Below, one piece after another: positions 26,944-35,576 of a stretch of 35,576 nt of DNA (its first letter is position 1; the number at the start of each line of letters is the position of its first letter). The translations under genes were made by a program, and so were the position numbers. The notes beneath the pieces were generated by a model. It had not been told where the DNA came from. It saw only the letters and a list, made by a program, of their open reading frames with translations, and searched no databases. Source of the stretch: Alphaproteobacteria bacterium (GTDB lineage Bacteria > Pseudomonadota > Alphaproteobacteria > Caulobacterales > Caulobacteraceae); the NCBI GenBank assembly GCA_018826885.1, contig JAHJYN010000069.1, positions 1 to 35,576 on the forward strand. The letters are read 5' to 3'.

Positions 26944-28396
26944 GGGGCCTTTCTGCCTGATCGACAGACGGGCCAATGCCCTGCGGCTGGTCGCCGTGGA
27001 TGCGGAGGGGCTGGCGCTCGGCCTTGCGCCCGACATGACCCTGGCGGATGCCCGCGCCCAGGTGCCCGAACTGGAAGCCTGGCCGCATGATCCGGGTGCG
27101 GACAGGGCCTGCCTGGACCGGTTGCGGGAGAGTTTTGGCCGTTTCTCTCCCATGGTGGCGGGCGACGACCCCCATGGTCTGATGCTGGATGTTACGGGCT
27201 GCGCCCACCTGTTCGGCGGAGAAGCGGGCCTGATGCAGGCCGTTCAGGCCCTGGCGCGGCGACTGGGGCTTGAGGCCCGCTGCGCCCTGGCCCGTACCCC
27301 CCAGGCCGCCCGCGCCCTGACCCGCTTTGGTTCGCCGGGAAAGATTGTGGCCGAGGGCGGGGACCGCCCTGCGGTGCGTTGCTTGCCGGTCGCGGCCCTG
27401 GAGTTGGCCCCGTCGGATACTCAGGCCCTGAGACGGGCGGGGCTGAAGACCATCGGCGATGTCGATGACCGTCCGCGGGCTTCGCTGGCAGCGCGCTTCG
27501 GGCGCGAGTTCTCGACCCGACTGGACCGTATTCTGGGGCTGGAGGATGCGCGGATCACGCCGGTTCGGGCCCCGGCCCCGGTCGTGGCGGACCGTCTGCT
27601 GATGGAGCCGCTGATCACGACCGAACCGCTGGAGACGGTGATCGCCGACCTGCTGGGGGATGTGGCATCCCGTCTGGAAGTCCGGCTTTCCGGAGCCCGG
27701 CGGTTCCGCCTGACCGTTTTCCGGGTTGACGGCCATGTCCGCCGTATCGGCCTCGGCGTGGCGCGTCCCATGCGGGATGTCCCGGGCCTTGCGCGACTGT
27801 TCCGGGAGCGGCTGGCTGCGCTCACCACCCCCTTGGACCCGGGCTTTGGCATTGATCATCTGCGGATGGAGGCGCTGGATCTGCAGCGGCTGGCCCCGGT
27901 TCAGGTCGACCTCGACACCACGACCGAGGGGAGCGAGGCGCTGGACGCCCTGATCGACCGGCTGGCGGCGCGCCTCGGGTCTGCGGCGGTCAGCCGGGTG
28001 CGACCGGCGAACTCCTATCTCCCTGAGCGGGCCAGTCAGCTGATCCCCGCCGGACATCCCGGAGAAAGGGAGACCACCTCCTGGCCCGAGCGGGATCCCC
28101 AATCCCCGCCGCTGCGCCCCCTGCATCTGTTCGACCCGCCCCAGCCGGTCGAGGTCATGTCTCCGGTGCCCGATGGCCCTCCGGTTCGCTTCAAATGGCG
28201 GCGGGTCACGCATCGGATCATCAATGCCGAGGGACCGGAGCGGATCGAGGGCGAGTGGTGGCGGCGCAGGGGCGGGCGGGTGCGGGACTATTACCGGGTG
28301 GAGGATGAGGAGGGGCGTCGCTTCTGGCTGTTCCGGGCGGGCCATTTCGGTGAGCTGCCGCCGCCGCGCTGGTATGTCCACGGCCTGTTCGCATGA
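26855..28396 (+). CDS. imuB: ImuB, catalytically inactive Y-family polymerase-like protein
   Basis: The 513-residue ImuB is a Y-family-polymerase-related scaffold that links DnaE2 to the sliding clamp during SOS mutagenesis. It begins HLAVWFPLLPIDRL, which replaces the D-x-D segment of active Y-family enzymes. The second acidic site is LDVTGCAHLFGGE (D112) instead of a S-x-D-E pair, so the polymerase site is dead, as in other ImuB proteins. Thumb and little-finger regions follow, then a C-terminal DUF6504-type domain (about 440-513: RVTHRIINAEGPERIEGEWW, then RDYYRVEDEEGRRFWLF). The start is probably GTG 26855, with GGAG seven bases upstream and inside the imuA coding sequence. Its stop overlaps the dnaE2 start (ATGA). 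All three genes are therefore translationally linked. Confidence 0.94.
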   Translation: MKRDHLSNRRHLAVWFPLLPIDRLGSGRPEGPFCLIDRRANALRLVAVDAEGLALGLAPDMTLADARAQVPELEAWPHDPGADRACLDRLRESFGRFSPMVAGDDPHGLMLDVTGCAHLFGGEAGLMQAVQALARRLGLEARCALARTPQAARALTRFGSPGKIVAEGGDRPAVRCLPVAALELAPSDTQALRRAGLKTIGDVDDRPRASLAARFGREFSTRLDRILGLEDARITPVRAPAPVVADRLLMEPLITTEPLETVIADLLGDVASRLEVRLSGARRFRLTVFRVDGHVRRIGLGVARPMRDVPGLARLFRERLAALTTPLDPGFGIDHLRMEALDLQRLAPVQVDLDTTTEGSEALDALIDRLAARLGSAAVSRVRPANSYLPERASQLIPAGHPGERETTSWPERDPQSPPLRPLHLFDPPQPVEVMSPVPDGPPVRFKWRRVTHRIINAEGPERIEGEWWRRRGGRVRDYYRVEDEEGRRFWLFRAGHFGELPPPRWYVHGLFA

Positions 28397-31300
28397 CCCC
28401 ACCCGCTTATGCCGAACTGGTGGCCGCCAGCAATTTCTCGTTTCTGAGGGGCGCGTCGCATCCCAAGACCCTGGTGCTGACCTCGCTGCTGCTGGGCCAG
28501 GCCGGTCTGGGACTGGCCGACCGCAATACAGTGGCCGGCGTGGTGCGGGCCTGGAGCGCGCTGAAACAGTTACGCGAGGATGGCTGGTCCCCGCCCGAGA
28601 AGCTGCGGGACGGTGGGTCGCCCGGCGAAATCCGCTGGAGGGAGGACCCGCTGAACGACCCTGAGATGGTCGATATGGTCCGTGAACGGGCAGGGACCTT
28701 TCGGCTGCTGACCGGCACCCGGCTGGGCTTTGCCGACGGGACGCCGGACATCGTCGCCTATCCGGAGGATCGCGAGGGATGGGGGCGACTGACGCGGCTG
28801 CTGACACTGGGGAACCGCCGCGCGATCAAGGGCGACTGCCACCTCAATCTGGCCGACCTGCTGGCCAACCCCGAAGGCCTGCTGCTGATCGTCATGCCCG
28901 AGCGGAACAGGGACGGCCTGCCGGCCCTGCTGGACCGGTTGAATGCGGTCCGGCCGGGGGCTGTCTGGCTGGGCGCGACCATGCCCCGACGCGGGGACGA
29001 CCGCCGACGGCTGGCTCGACTGGGAGAGATCGCCGACCAGGCGAATACTCCACTTCTGGCGACCAATGATGTGCTCTATCACGCGCCCTCCGAGCGCGAT
29101 CTGCAGGATGTGCTGAGCTGTATCCGCGAGGGGACCAGCATCGATCAGGCCGGGCGACGCCTGCTGGCCAATGCCGAGCGGCACCTCAAGACTCCGGCCG
29201 AGATGGCCCGCCTGTTTGCCGATGCGCCCCAAGCCCTTGCCGAGGCCATGGAGTTGCTGAAGCGGCCCATCTTCGACCTGTCGGAGATTCGCTACCAGTA
29301 TCCGGAAGAGCCGATCCCGCCCGGGCGGACACCGCAGGCCTGGCTGGAACAGCTGGTCGGGGAACGCCTGCCCCTTCGCTACCCCGACGGGGTTCCGGAC
29401 AAGGTCCGGGCCACCCTGGCAAAGGAGCTGGCCTATATCGCGGCCCGGGACCTGGCGCCCTATTTTCTGACCATTCACGACATCGTCCGCGAGGCCGATA
29501 ACCGCCGCATCCTGTGCCAGGGGCGCGGGTCAGCGGCCAATTCGGCGGTCTGTTTCGTGCTGGGCATCACCAGTGTCGACCCGGCCCAGCACGACCTGCT
29601 GTTCGAGCGGTTCATGTCGGCCGACCGCAACGAACCTCCCGACATCGATGTCGACTTCGAGCATGAACGCCGGGAAGAGATCATCCAGTACATCTATGGG
29701 CGCTATGGCCGCGAGCGGGCGGGCATTGCCGCGACCGTGATCCGCTATCGACCGCGCAGCGCCATCCGCGAGGTCGGCAAGGCGCTGGGCCTGACCGAGG
29801 ATGTCACCGCCCGCCTCGCCTCCAGCCAGTGGGGCAGCTGGGGCTCCGAAATTCCGGACCGGGATGTGCTGCAGGCCGGGCTTGATCCGGCCAATCCGAT
29901 GATCCGGCGTGCGGTCACCATGGCCGGACGCATCCTGGGCTTCCCGCGCCACCTGTCGCAGCATGTCGGGGGCTTTATTCTGACGCGCGGGCGGCTGGAT
30001 GAACTGGTCCCGATCGGCAATGCGGCCATGGCCGACCGCACCTTTATCGAGTGGGACAAGGACGACATCGACGAATTGGGCCTGATGAAGGTCGATGTGC
30101 TGGCGCTGGGCATGCTGACCTGTATCCGCAAGGCGCTGGACCTGATGCGCCTGCATGAGGGGGTCGACCACGACCTGGCGACGGTGCCGGCCGAACAGGC
30201 CGACGTCTATGACATGCTGTGCAAGGGGGACTCGATCGGCGTGTTTCAGGTCGAGAGCCGGGCCCAGATCAACATGCTGCCGCGGCTGAAGCCGCGAGTC
30301 TTCTACGATCTGGTGATCCAGGTGGCGATCGTGCGTCCGGGACCGATCCAGGGCGACATGGTCCATCCCTATCTGCGCCGCCGCTCAGGGACCGAAGCGG
30401 TGGTCTATGCCAGTCCCGCCCCGCCACATGATCCCGACGAACTGAGGAAGGTCCTGCACCGGACGCTGGGGGTCCCCCTGTTTCAGGAGCAAGCGATGAA
30501 GGTCGCCATGGTCGCGGCCGAGTTCACCGACAAGGAGGCCAACGGCCTGCGCAAGGCCATGGGCACCTTTCGCGGTGACGGCACCCTGCACACCTATGAG
30601 GACCGCATGGTCGGGCGGATGATCGCGCGCGGCTATGATCCCGATTTTGCCAAGCGCTGCTTCGAGCAGATCAAGGGCTTCGGCTCGTACGGGTTTCCCG
30701 AAAGCCACGCGGCCAGTTTCGCGCGGCTGGTCTATGTCTCCAGCTATATCAAATGCCGCCACCCGGCTGCTTTTACCGCCGCCCTGCTGAACAGCCAGCC
30801 GATGGGCTTCTATGCCCCGGCCCAGATCGTGCGGGATGCGCAGGAACACGGGGTCGAGGTGCGGCCGGTCGATGTGAACCACAGCCACTGGGACAATACG
30901 CTGGAAGGTCCGGCGGACGCCTTGGCCCTCAGGCTGGGCCTGCGCCAGATCGGCGGCTTCCGCGAGGACTGGGCCGACGATCTGGTTCTGGCGCGCACCG
31001 GGACGTTCGGGACGATCGAGGGGCTGTTGCGTCGGGCTCGGCTGCCGGTCGCGGCGATCCGCAAGCTGGCCGACGCCGATGCCTTCCGCTCGCTCGGGCT
31101 GGATCGGCGCGAGGCCCTGTGGGAAGCACGACGGCTGCCGGACGATGACGCCCTGCCGCTGTTTGCGGCCGCGTCGGCCCGGGAACTGGGCGAGGAGCCG
31201 GATGCCAACCTGCCGCGCATGGGCCTGGGGGAGCACGTCGCCGCCGACTATCAGACGACGCGGCTGTCGCTGAAGGCCCATCCCATGGCCATCCTGCGGC

Positions 31301-31722
31301 CGGCCTTTGCCGCCGAGGGCCTGCTGACCTGTCGTGAGGTCGAGGCCCGCCGGTCCGGATCCGTTGTGCGCACGGCCGGGGTGGTGCTGGTCCGTCAGCG
31401 GCCCGGCAACGGCAAGGCCATTTTCGTCACCCTGGAGGACGAGACCGGGGTCACCAATCTGGTTCTGTGGGTTCCGGTGTTTGAGGCGCACCGCCGCATC
31501 GTCATGAGTGCGCGCCTGCTGGGCGTCGAGGGCACGGTGGAAAAGAGCGCCGAGGGTGTCGTGCACCTGATGGCCCGGCAACTGTGGGACCGCACGGGCG
31601 AGCTACAGCACCTGTCCGCCGACCACGACGCCGTGGTCCAGCTGTCGGGTGCCGATGAGTTCATCAAGCCCCAGCACCCCCGGAACCTGCGTGTCTTGCC
31701 GGGATCACGGGACTTTCACTGA
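28393..31722 (+). CDS. dnaE2: Error-prone DNA polymerase DnaE2 (ImuC)
   Basis: This 1109-residue second copy of the C-family replicase alpha subunit is used for translesion synthesis. The N-terminal PHP domain starts YAELVAASNFSFLRGASHP, the usual DnaE2 opening. The catalytic aspartates are D417 and D419 in PDIDVDFEHERR and D568 in MKVDVLALG. GRGSAANSAVCFVLGIT and FKGFGSYGFPESHAASFA-type motifs (here IKGFGSYGFPESHAASFA) are present, followed by helix-hairpin-helix and OB-fold regions (VRTAGVVLVRQRPG). The protein ends HPRNLRVLPGSRDFH, a tail diagnostic of DnaE2. The length fits. The start codon overlaps the imuB stop by four bases, so it depends on the SOS promoter at imuA. It converges on the short-chain dehydrogenase gene. 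Confidence 0.97.
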   Translation: MTPPAYAELVAASNFSFLRGASHPKTLVLTSLLLGQAGLGLADRNTVAGVVRAWSALKQLREDGWSPPEKLRDGGSPGEIRWREDPLNDPEMVDMVRERAGTFRLLTGTRLGFADGTPDIVAYPEDREGWGRLTRLLTLGNRRAIKGDCHLNLADLLANPEGLLLIVMPERNRDGLPALLDRLNAVRPGAVWLGATMPRRGDDRRRLARLGEIADQANTPLLATNDVLYHAPSERDLQDVLSCIREGTSIDQAGRRLLANAERHLKTPAEMARLFADAPQALAEAMELLKRPIFDLSEIRYQYPEEPIPPGRTPQAWLEQLVGERLPLRYPDGVPDKVRATLAKELAYIAARDLAPYFLTIHDIVREADNRRILCQGRGSAANSAVCFVLGITSVDPAQHDLLFERFMSADRNEPPDIDVDFEHERREEIIQYIYGRYGRERAGIAATVIRYRPRSAIREVGKALGLTEDVTARLASSQWGSWGSEIPDRDVLQAGLDPANPMIRRAVTMAGRILGFPRHLSQHVGGFILTRGRLDELVPIGNAAMADRTFIEWDKDDIDELGLMKVDVLALGMLTCIRKALDLMRLHEGVDHDLATVPAEQADVYDMLCKGDSIGVFQVESRAQINMLPRLKPRVFYDLVIQVAIVRPGPIQGDMVHPYLRRRSGTEAVVYASPAPPHDPDELRKVLHRTLGVPLFQEQAMKVAMVAAEFTDKEANGLRKAMGTFRGDGTLHTYEDRMVGRMIARGYDPDFAKRCFEQIKGFGSYGFPESHAASFARLVYVSSYIKCRHPAAFTAALLNSQPMGFYAPAQIVRDAQEHGVEVRPVDVNHSHWDNTLEGPADALALRLGLRQIGGFREDWADDLVLARTGTFGTIEGLLRRARLPVAAIRKLADADAFRSLGLDRREALWEARRLPDDDALPLFAAASARELGEEPDANLPRMGLGEHVAADYQTTRLSLKAHPMAILRPAFAAEGLLTCREVEARRSGSVVRTAGVVLVRQRPGNGKAIFVTLEDETGVTNLVLWVPVFEAHRRIVMSARLLGVEGTVEKSAEGVVHLMARQLWDRTGELQHLSADHDAVVQLSGADEFIKPQHPRNLRVLPGSRDFH

Positions 31723-31765
31723 CCGGGATATGGAATCCTCGATATCGCGAAGCTGCCGGGACCCC

Positions 31766-32440
31766 TTATCCGGTCGGCATCAGGAAGACCTCGTTGACGG
31801 CGCACCGGGGGTCGGCCTCCAGGGCAAACAGGGCGGCGCTCGCCACGTCTTCCGGTTGAAGCTTATCGGGCTTGGCTTCGTCGAAGAAGGGTGTGTCCAC
31901 CATGCCCGGGGCGATGATGGTGCAGCGCCCTCCGAATTCCTTCATCTCCTCGGCAAGATTGCCGCCATAGCCGTGCACGAACCACTTGGTGGCGCCATAG
32001 ACCGAGCCGGACAGGTGCCGGCGGCCGGCGGCCGAGCCGGTGAGCAAGAGATGCCCGGCCTGCGGCTTCAGATGCGGCATGGCGGCCTTGGCGGTCCAGA
32101 GCACGCCCATGACGTTGACCTGGATCATCTTCGCCCACTCTTCCGGGTCGCCCGCCTCGGTGCCCGACGTCGAGACGCCCATGCCGGCATTGGCATAGGC
32201 CGCCTTGAGAGGGCCGGCGTGCTCCACGAACCGGTCCAGCGCCGCCTTCACCTCGTCGAGCTCGGTGACGTCCCCGGGCAGGGCCATGGCCTTGTCGCCC
32301 AGTTCATTGACCAGCGCGTCCAGCTTGTCCTCGGAACGCGCGAACAGGCCGACGTGCCAGCCCTTGGAGACGGCGAGGCGTGCGGTGGCGGCGCCGATGC
32401 CGCTGGAGGCGCCGGTGATGAACAGTGTCTTCGCGCTCAT
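31766..32440 (-). CDS. Short-chain dehydrogenase/reductase
   Basis: This 224-residue SDR has a Rossmann nucleotide-binding motif TGASSGIG (9-16), structural NAG in AYANAGMG, N109, and catalytic S136, Y148 and K152 (LLTGSAAG, then VYGATKW). R35 after the second strand suggests NADP preference. The substrate is unknown; the sequence falls among classical SDRs such as clavaldehyde-dehydrogenase-like and YdfG-like proteins. The frame is open to 32587, but the Met at 32440 sits directly before the first beta-strand, so it is the likely start. The protein is slightly short for the family, ending in the NEVFLMPTG tail typical of YdfG-like enzymes. It is divergent from the aldehyde dehydrogenase gene with a 188-base gap, and its neighbour on the other side (dnaE2) is convergent. 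Confidence 0.92.
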   Translation of the reverse strand: MSAKTLFITGASSGIGAATARLAVSKGWHVGLFARSEDKLDALVNELGDKAMALPGDVTELDEVKAALDRFVEHAGPLKAAYANAGMGVSTSGTEAGDPEEWAKMIQVNVMGVLWTAKAAMPHLKPQAGHLLLTGSAAGRRHLSGSVYGATKWFVHGYGGNLAEEMKEFGGRCTIIAPGMVDTPFFDEAKPDKLQPEDVASAALFALEADPRCAVNEVFLMPTG

Positions 32441-32628
32441 GGTCGATATCCCGTGTTGAAGGTCAGGCCTGTCGAGCGCTTCGGAGCCCATTCCGTTGCC
32501 TCGGCACGGCCAGCGACGGGCCAGCGGTGGGGCAGGGGGGTGGCGTCGGGTCGCACCGTCGATCCGGATGGAAAGGGCAACGCCCACGGCCCGGTCGCGT
32601 TGACACCGGACACCCTGAAAGGACCCCC

Positions 32629-34005
32629 ATGTCGACGATCACGACCGTAAACCCCGCGACCGAGCAGGAACTCGAGACCTATTCCGTCATGACCGAGGCC
32701 GAGGCAACCGAGCGGCTCGAAGCCTGTTACGCGGCGTTTCTGGAGTGGCGCAAGACGGACCATTCAGAGCGGGCAAAGGTGCTGAAGGCGATCGCCGGCA
32801 GGCTGCGCGACGAGGCCGACGACCTGGCCGCCCTGATGACGCGCGAGACCGGCAAGCTGCTGAAGGACGGCCTGACCGAGGTCGAGATCTGCGCGGCGAT
32901 CATGGACTACACCGCAGCGAACGGGCCGGACGCGCTGGCCGATGAGGAGCGCACATACGGCGCCGACGGACAGCGCGGCGTGGTCAGCTATCAGCCGGTC
33001 GGCGTCATCTATTCGATCCAGCCGTGGAATTTTCCTTTCTACCAGCCGGTCCGCGTCCTGGCCGCCAGCCTGATGGCGGGTAATGGCTGCGTCCTCAAGC
33101 ATGCCAGCATCTGCACGGGTTCGGGCCTGCGGTTGCGCGATCTGTGCATCGAGGCCGGCCTGCCCGAGGACCTGTTCCAGGTTGTCGTCATCGACCACGA
33201 CATCAGTGACGCCCTGATCGCCCATCCCCTGGTGCGCGGCGTGACCCTGACCGGTAGCGACGAGGCGGGGCGGCACGTCGGGGCGGTCGCGGCCAAGGCG
33301 CTGAAGAAGACCGTACTCGAGCTGGGCTCGAACGATGCCTATCTGGTCCTGGAGGACGCTGACATCGAGACGGCCGTGAAATTCTCGGTCATGGGGCGGC
33401 TCTACAACAATGGCGAGACTTGCGTGTCGGCCAAGCGCTTCATCGTGACTGACAAGGTGTACGATGCCTTTGTTGACCAGTTCGTGGCCCAGATGGAGGC
33501 CATCACCCTCGGCGACCCGATGGACGAGGACTGCGAGCTTGGCCCCTTGTCCAGCCAGGACCAGTTCGAGACCGTTCGCGATCAGGTCGAGAAAAGCGTC
33601 GCCAGGGGCGCGAGAATCCTGTGCGGCGGACAGGTGCCCGATCGTACGGGCGCCTACTATCCCGCGACCGTGCTCGGCGATGTCACCCCCGGCATGCCAG
33701 CCTATGACGACGAGATCTTCGGGCCCGTTGCCTCGGTCATCCGCGCCAGGGATGACGCGGACGCCATGCGCCTGGCCAATGACAGCCGATACGGGCTGGG
33801 CGGCGGCATCTTCTCGAGCGACGAGGACAGGGCTTTAAGGCTGGCGCGCGATCAATTCGATACGGGAATGGTCCGGATCAATTCCTTCGGCGCTGCGGAC
33901 CCGAACATGCCCTTCGGCGGGGTCAAGGATTCCGGGTATGGGCGCGAACACGGGGGCTTCGGCCTGAAGGAGTTCGTCAACGTCAAGTCGATCTTCCTGC
34001 CGTGA
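32629..34005 (+). CDS. Aldehyde dehydrogenase, succinate-semialdehyde type (Sad/GabD-like)
   Basis: The 458-residue NAD(P)-dependent aldehyde dehydrogenase begins TVNPATEQELETY. It shows the cofactor motif PWNFPFYQP (N134) with K157, the general base E231 in LELGSNDAY, and the catalytic C265 in NNGETCVSAKRF. The closing segment contains EIFGPVASVIRA and PFGGVKDSGYGREHG. The overall length and NNGETC pattern match the YneI/Sad branch, which oxidises succinate semialdehyde to succinate, feeding the TCA cycle. Other small aldehydes remain possible. The frame is open back to 32425, but the ATG at 32629 has AAAGGA five bases upstream and starts at the conserved N-terminus. It is divergent from the SDR gene, and the two could share a regulator, though I see no clear operator in the gap. 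Confidence 0.92.
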   Translation: MSTITTVNPATEQELETYSVMTEAEATERLEACYAAFLEWRKTDHSERAKVLKAIAGRLRDEADDLAALMTRETGKLLKDGLTEVEICAAIMDYTAANGPDALADEERTYGADGQRGVVSYQPVGVIYSIQPWNFPFYQPVRVLAASLMAGNGCVLKHASICTGSGLRLRDLCIEAGLPEDLFQVVVIDHDISDALIAHPLVRGVTLTGSDEAGRHVGAVAAKALKKTVLELGSNDAYLVLEDADIETAVKFSVMGRLYNNGETCVSAKRFIVTDKVYDAFVDQFVAQMEAITLGDPMDEDCELGPLSSQDQFETVRDQVEKSVARGARILCGGQVPDRTGAYYPATVLGDVTPGMPAYDDEIFGPVASVIRARDDADAMRLANDSRYGLGGGIFSSDEDRALRLARDQFDTGMVRINSFGAADPNMPFGGVKDSGYGREHGGFGLKEFVNVKSIFLP

Positions 34006-34148
34006 TCCGGTGCGACCTGTCGGGCGGCCCTGACCGGCTGGGGGTCTGACACACCCGCTGAAATGGCTTGGCTCAGCCCTCAGAAGTCGGCCATTGTCCG
34101 GGCAGGCGGTCTAAGCCGGAGCCGCGCGCCGGGACATATGAGACTGTG

Positions 34149-34631
34149 ATGACGTTCGAACCTGTTCCCCTGCAACTGCTGGAGCGCGGTTACCTGAGCG
34201 TGATGCGCATCCGGGCCGCTATCGGGTGGCTGATTGTCGGACTGGCGGCGGCGGGGACAGAAGTCTTCCTTTACTGGCGCACGGAAATCTCTCCGGGTCT
34301 GGTTGCCGGCCCGGTCATCCTGCTTGGCCTGACGTCCGTAATTTTCTTTGTGCCGCGACGCTGGCGGCGATGGGGCTATGCCTTCACGGACCGGGAGCTG
34401 CACGTCGCCTGTGGATGGCTGGTCCGCACCCACACCGTCGTTCCTGTTTCCCGCGTGCAGCACATTGACGTCAGTCAGGGGCCCCTAGAACGCGGCGCGG
34501 GTGTCGCGACCCTGAGCCTGCACACGGCCGGCACAGAAAAGAGCCTTGTCGTGCTGCCCGGCATCAGTCGCCAGCGCGCCGAAGACATCCGCGACGCGAT
34601 CCGCGGCCGGATCAGCGACGCCCCCTGGTGA
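34149..34631 (+). CDS. Bacterial PH-domain membrane protein (YdbS-like)
   Basis: The 160-residue protein has two hydrophobic helices (about 18-38 and 47-66, IGWLIVGLAAAGTEVFLYW and GLVAGPVILLGLTSVIFFV) followed by a bacterial PH-like (bPH2) domain. Its core reads YAFTDRELHVACGWLVRTHTVVPVSRVQHIDVSQGPLERGAG, shown here as the span from about 76 to 118. The pattern V.[IV]..QHV[DE]...GP[IL]ER..G is diagnostic of the YdbS/YdbT family. The function in most bacteria is poorly defined; Gram-positive relatives protect against certain antimicrobial peptides. The frame is open to 34068, but the ATG at 34149 begins at the conserved N-terminus, although its Shine-Dalgarno is weak. Its stop overlaps the next gene's GTG by four bases, so the pair is translationally coupled and the products probably form a complex. 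Confidence 0.85.
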   Translation: MTFEPVPLQLLERGYLSVMRIRAAIGWLIVGLAAAGTEVFLYWRTEISPGLVAGPVILLGLTSVIFFVPRRWRRWGYAFTDRELHVACGWLVRTHTVVPVSRVQHIDVSQGPLERGAGVATLSLHTAGTEKSLVVLPGISRQRAEDIRDAIRGRISDAPW

Positions 34632-35576
34632 CCGCGCCCGGCACTTCCAGCGGCACAGACATCATGCCGCCGCGTCGGCTGGACCCTCGCACCATCCTTG
34701 TGGGCTCCCTGCAGGGTGCGCCGTCCCTGATCCTTGGCGTGCCCGTGTTTCTGGCATGGTCGCGGGGAGAGGGTATTTCCCCGGTGTCGTTGTTGATCGG
34801 ACTGGCGGCTCTGGCGGTGATCGCGGCTTTCTCTTCCTGGCTTCGCTGGCGCACCTTCACCTACCAGATCCTGCCCGGCCAGATCGTCATCGCCCGCGGC
34901 CTGATCAAGCGGACCCGTCGATCCATACCGGCCGAGCGCATTCAGGATGTCTCGATCAACCGGGGCCCCCTGTCGCGGTTGCTCGGCATTGCCGAGGTCC
35001 GGATCGAGACCGGGGGTGGCGAGGCCGATGAAGGCCGGCTTGTCAGCGTCAGCCTGTCGGAAGCGCACAGGCTGCGCGAGGTGCTTCGCGACATCCGCCG
35101 GCGAGACGGCGCCGTCGCGTCAGAAGCGCCCCCGGAGGCGGATGTCGAGAGGCCGCTGTACCGACTCGGGCTTGGGCGGCTGCTCTTCTCCGGACTTTTC
35201 AACTTTTCTCTTGTCTGGCTCGCCGCCATTTTCGGCCTGCTGCAGTACCTGGAACAGGTGCGCGGCTATGGCTGGGAACGGCTGCTGGAGGCGGTCGGGG
35301 TCGCAGAACAGGCGATACAGTCGCAGCTGAGCCTGACGGTGGTGCTGGGTGTCGCCGGAGCCGCCGCCCTGCTTGGATTGCTGGCCGGTATCGCCCGAAC
35401 TGTGCTGCAGAATTTCGGCTTCAGGCTCACGTTTGACGACGCCCGGTTTCGCTACAGACGGGGCTTGCTGACCCGGACCGAGGTGGTGGTCGCGCGGCGG
35501 CAGATTCAGCTCGGTCTTGTGGAGCGGGGCGCCGTGAGCGGCGTTCTGGGGTGGTCGGCGTTCAAGGTTCAGACAC
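34628..35576 (+). CDS. Bacterial PH-domain membrane protein (YdbT-like), 3' end outside window
   Basis: A frame without stops runs from GTG 34628 to the end of the window, showing 316 residues of a larger protein. GTG overlaps the preceding stop (GTGA); ATG 34664 is an alternative start. The protein has two helices near the N-terminus (about 22-43 and 52-74), a first bPH2 domain (about 76-150, with RSIPAERIQDVSINRGPLSRLLGIAEV), another pair of helices (about 190-212 and 236-258) and the start of a second bPH2 domain (FRLTFDDARFRYRRGLLTRTEV, split by the window end after VERGAVSGVLGW). Repeated membrane-pair plus bPH2 units are the YdbT architecture, and YdbS-YdbT adjacency is conserved in many bacteria. 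The role is not established. Confidence 0.9.
   Translation, partial: MTAPGTSSGTDIMPPRRLDPRTILVGSLQGAPSLILGVPVFLAWSRGEGISPVSLLIGLAALAVIAAFSSWLRWRTFTYQILPGQIVIARGLIKRTRRSIPAERIQDVSINRGPLSRLLGIAEVRIETGGGEADEGRLVSVSLSEAHRLREVLRDIRRRDGAVASEAPPEADVERPLYRLGLGRLLFSGLFNFSLVWLAAIFGLLQYLEQVRGYGWERLLEAVGVAEQAIQSQLSLTVVLGVAGAAALLGLLAGIARTVLQNFGFRLTFDDARFRYRRGLLTRTEVVVARRQIQLGLVERGAVSGVLGWSAFKVQT

Noticed and set aside
26840-28807. 655-codon open frame antisense to imuB
   Set aside because: The sense strand encodes clear ImuB and DnaE2 domains; the antisense translation is R/P/Q-rich without a domain.
32425-32628. 68-residue N-terminal extension of the aldehyde dehydrogenase
   Set aside because: It overlaps the SDR start and intergenic sequence, and the ATG at 32629 has a good ribosome-binding site and matches the family N-terminus.

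Overview
This is a GC-rich, densely coded stretch of an alphaproteobacterial chromosome, most likely from the Caulobacterales (a Brevundimonas-like organism is my best guess). The evidence is three TonB-dependent receptors in 35 kb, an imuA-imuB-dnaE2 mutagenesis cassette, a LexA box of the alphaproteobacterial direct-repeat type (GAAC-N7-GAAC), Ku/LigD end joining and EcfG-like promoter sequences. The genus call is inference. I see no tRNA, rRNA, CRISPR array, insertion sequence or phage gene, and no gene-free stretch longer than 300 bases. The longest gaps are 270 bases (6954-7223) and 235 bases (12590-12824), and both carry recognisable operators.

Left part (1-7223). The 3' end of a TonB-dependent receptor is followed on the same strand by a D-lactate/D-2-hydroxyacid dehydrogenase-type flavoprotein, a major facilitator transporter and a JmjC/cupin-type 2-oxoglutarate oxygenase. 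They look like one uptake-and-oxidation operon of unknown substrate. A perfect 14-bp palindrome separates this operon from convergent katG, and an OxyR-like pair of ATAG-N7-CTAT sites lies upstream of katG.

Middle part (7224-18606). A second TonB-dependent receptor faces a dctBD two-component pair. Divergent from dctB is dctA, a C4-dicarboxylate carrier with a TTG start, followed by a 1020-residue TonB-dependent receptor and an exported alpha/beta hydrolase that overlaps the receptor gene by 20 bases. Two matching 20-bp inverted repeats sit in the dctB-dctA gap. The DctD protein has lost the sigma-54 contact motif GAFTGA (it reads GYASGV), and I find no GG-N10-GC promoter in front of dctA. 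The most interesting hypothesis here is a dicarboxylate-controlled circuit that does not use sigma-54. It would run an outer-membrane receptor, an exported esterase and DctA together, plausibly to take up and hydrolyse an ester or polyester of a C4-dicarboxylate.

Right part (18607-35576). This is largely a stress and DNA-repair block: ku-ligD, a glycosyltransferase plus glycogen-debranching-type enzyme, a DJ-1/PfpI protein, and the SOS-controlled imuA-imuB-dnaE2 translesion operon. It is followed by a short-chain dehydrogenase divergent from a succinate-semialdehyde-type aldehyde dehydrogenase, and by a pair of bacterial PH-domain membrane proteins (YdbS/YdbT-like), the second running off the window edge. 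EcfG-like promoter candidates precede ku and lie in the divergent gap at 25402-25546, so part of this block may belong to the general stress response.
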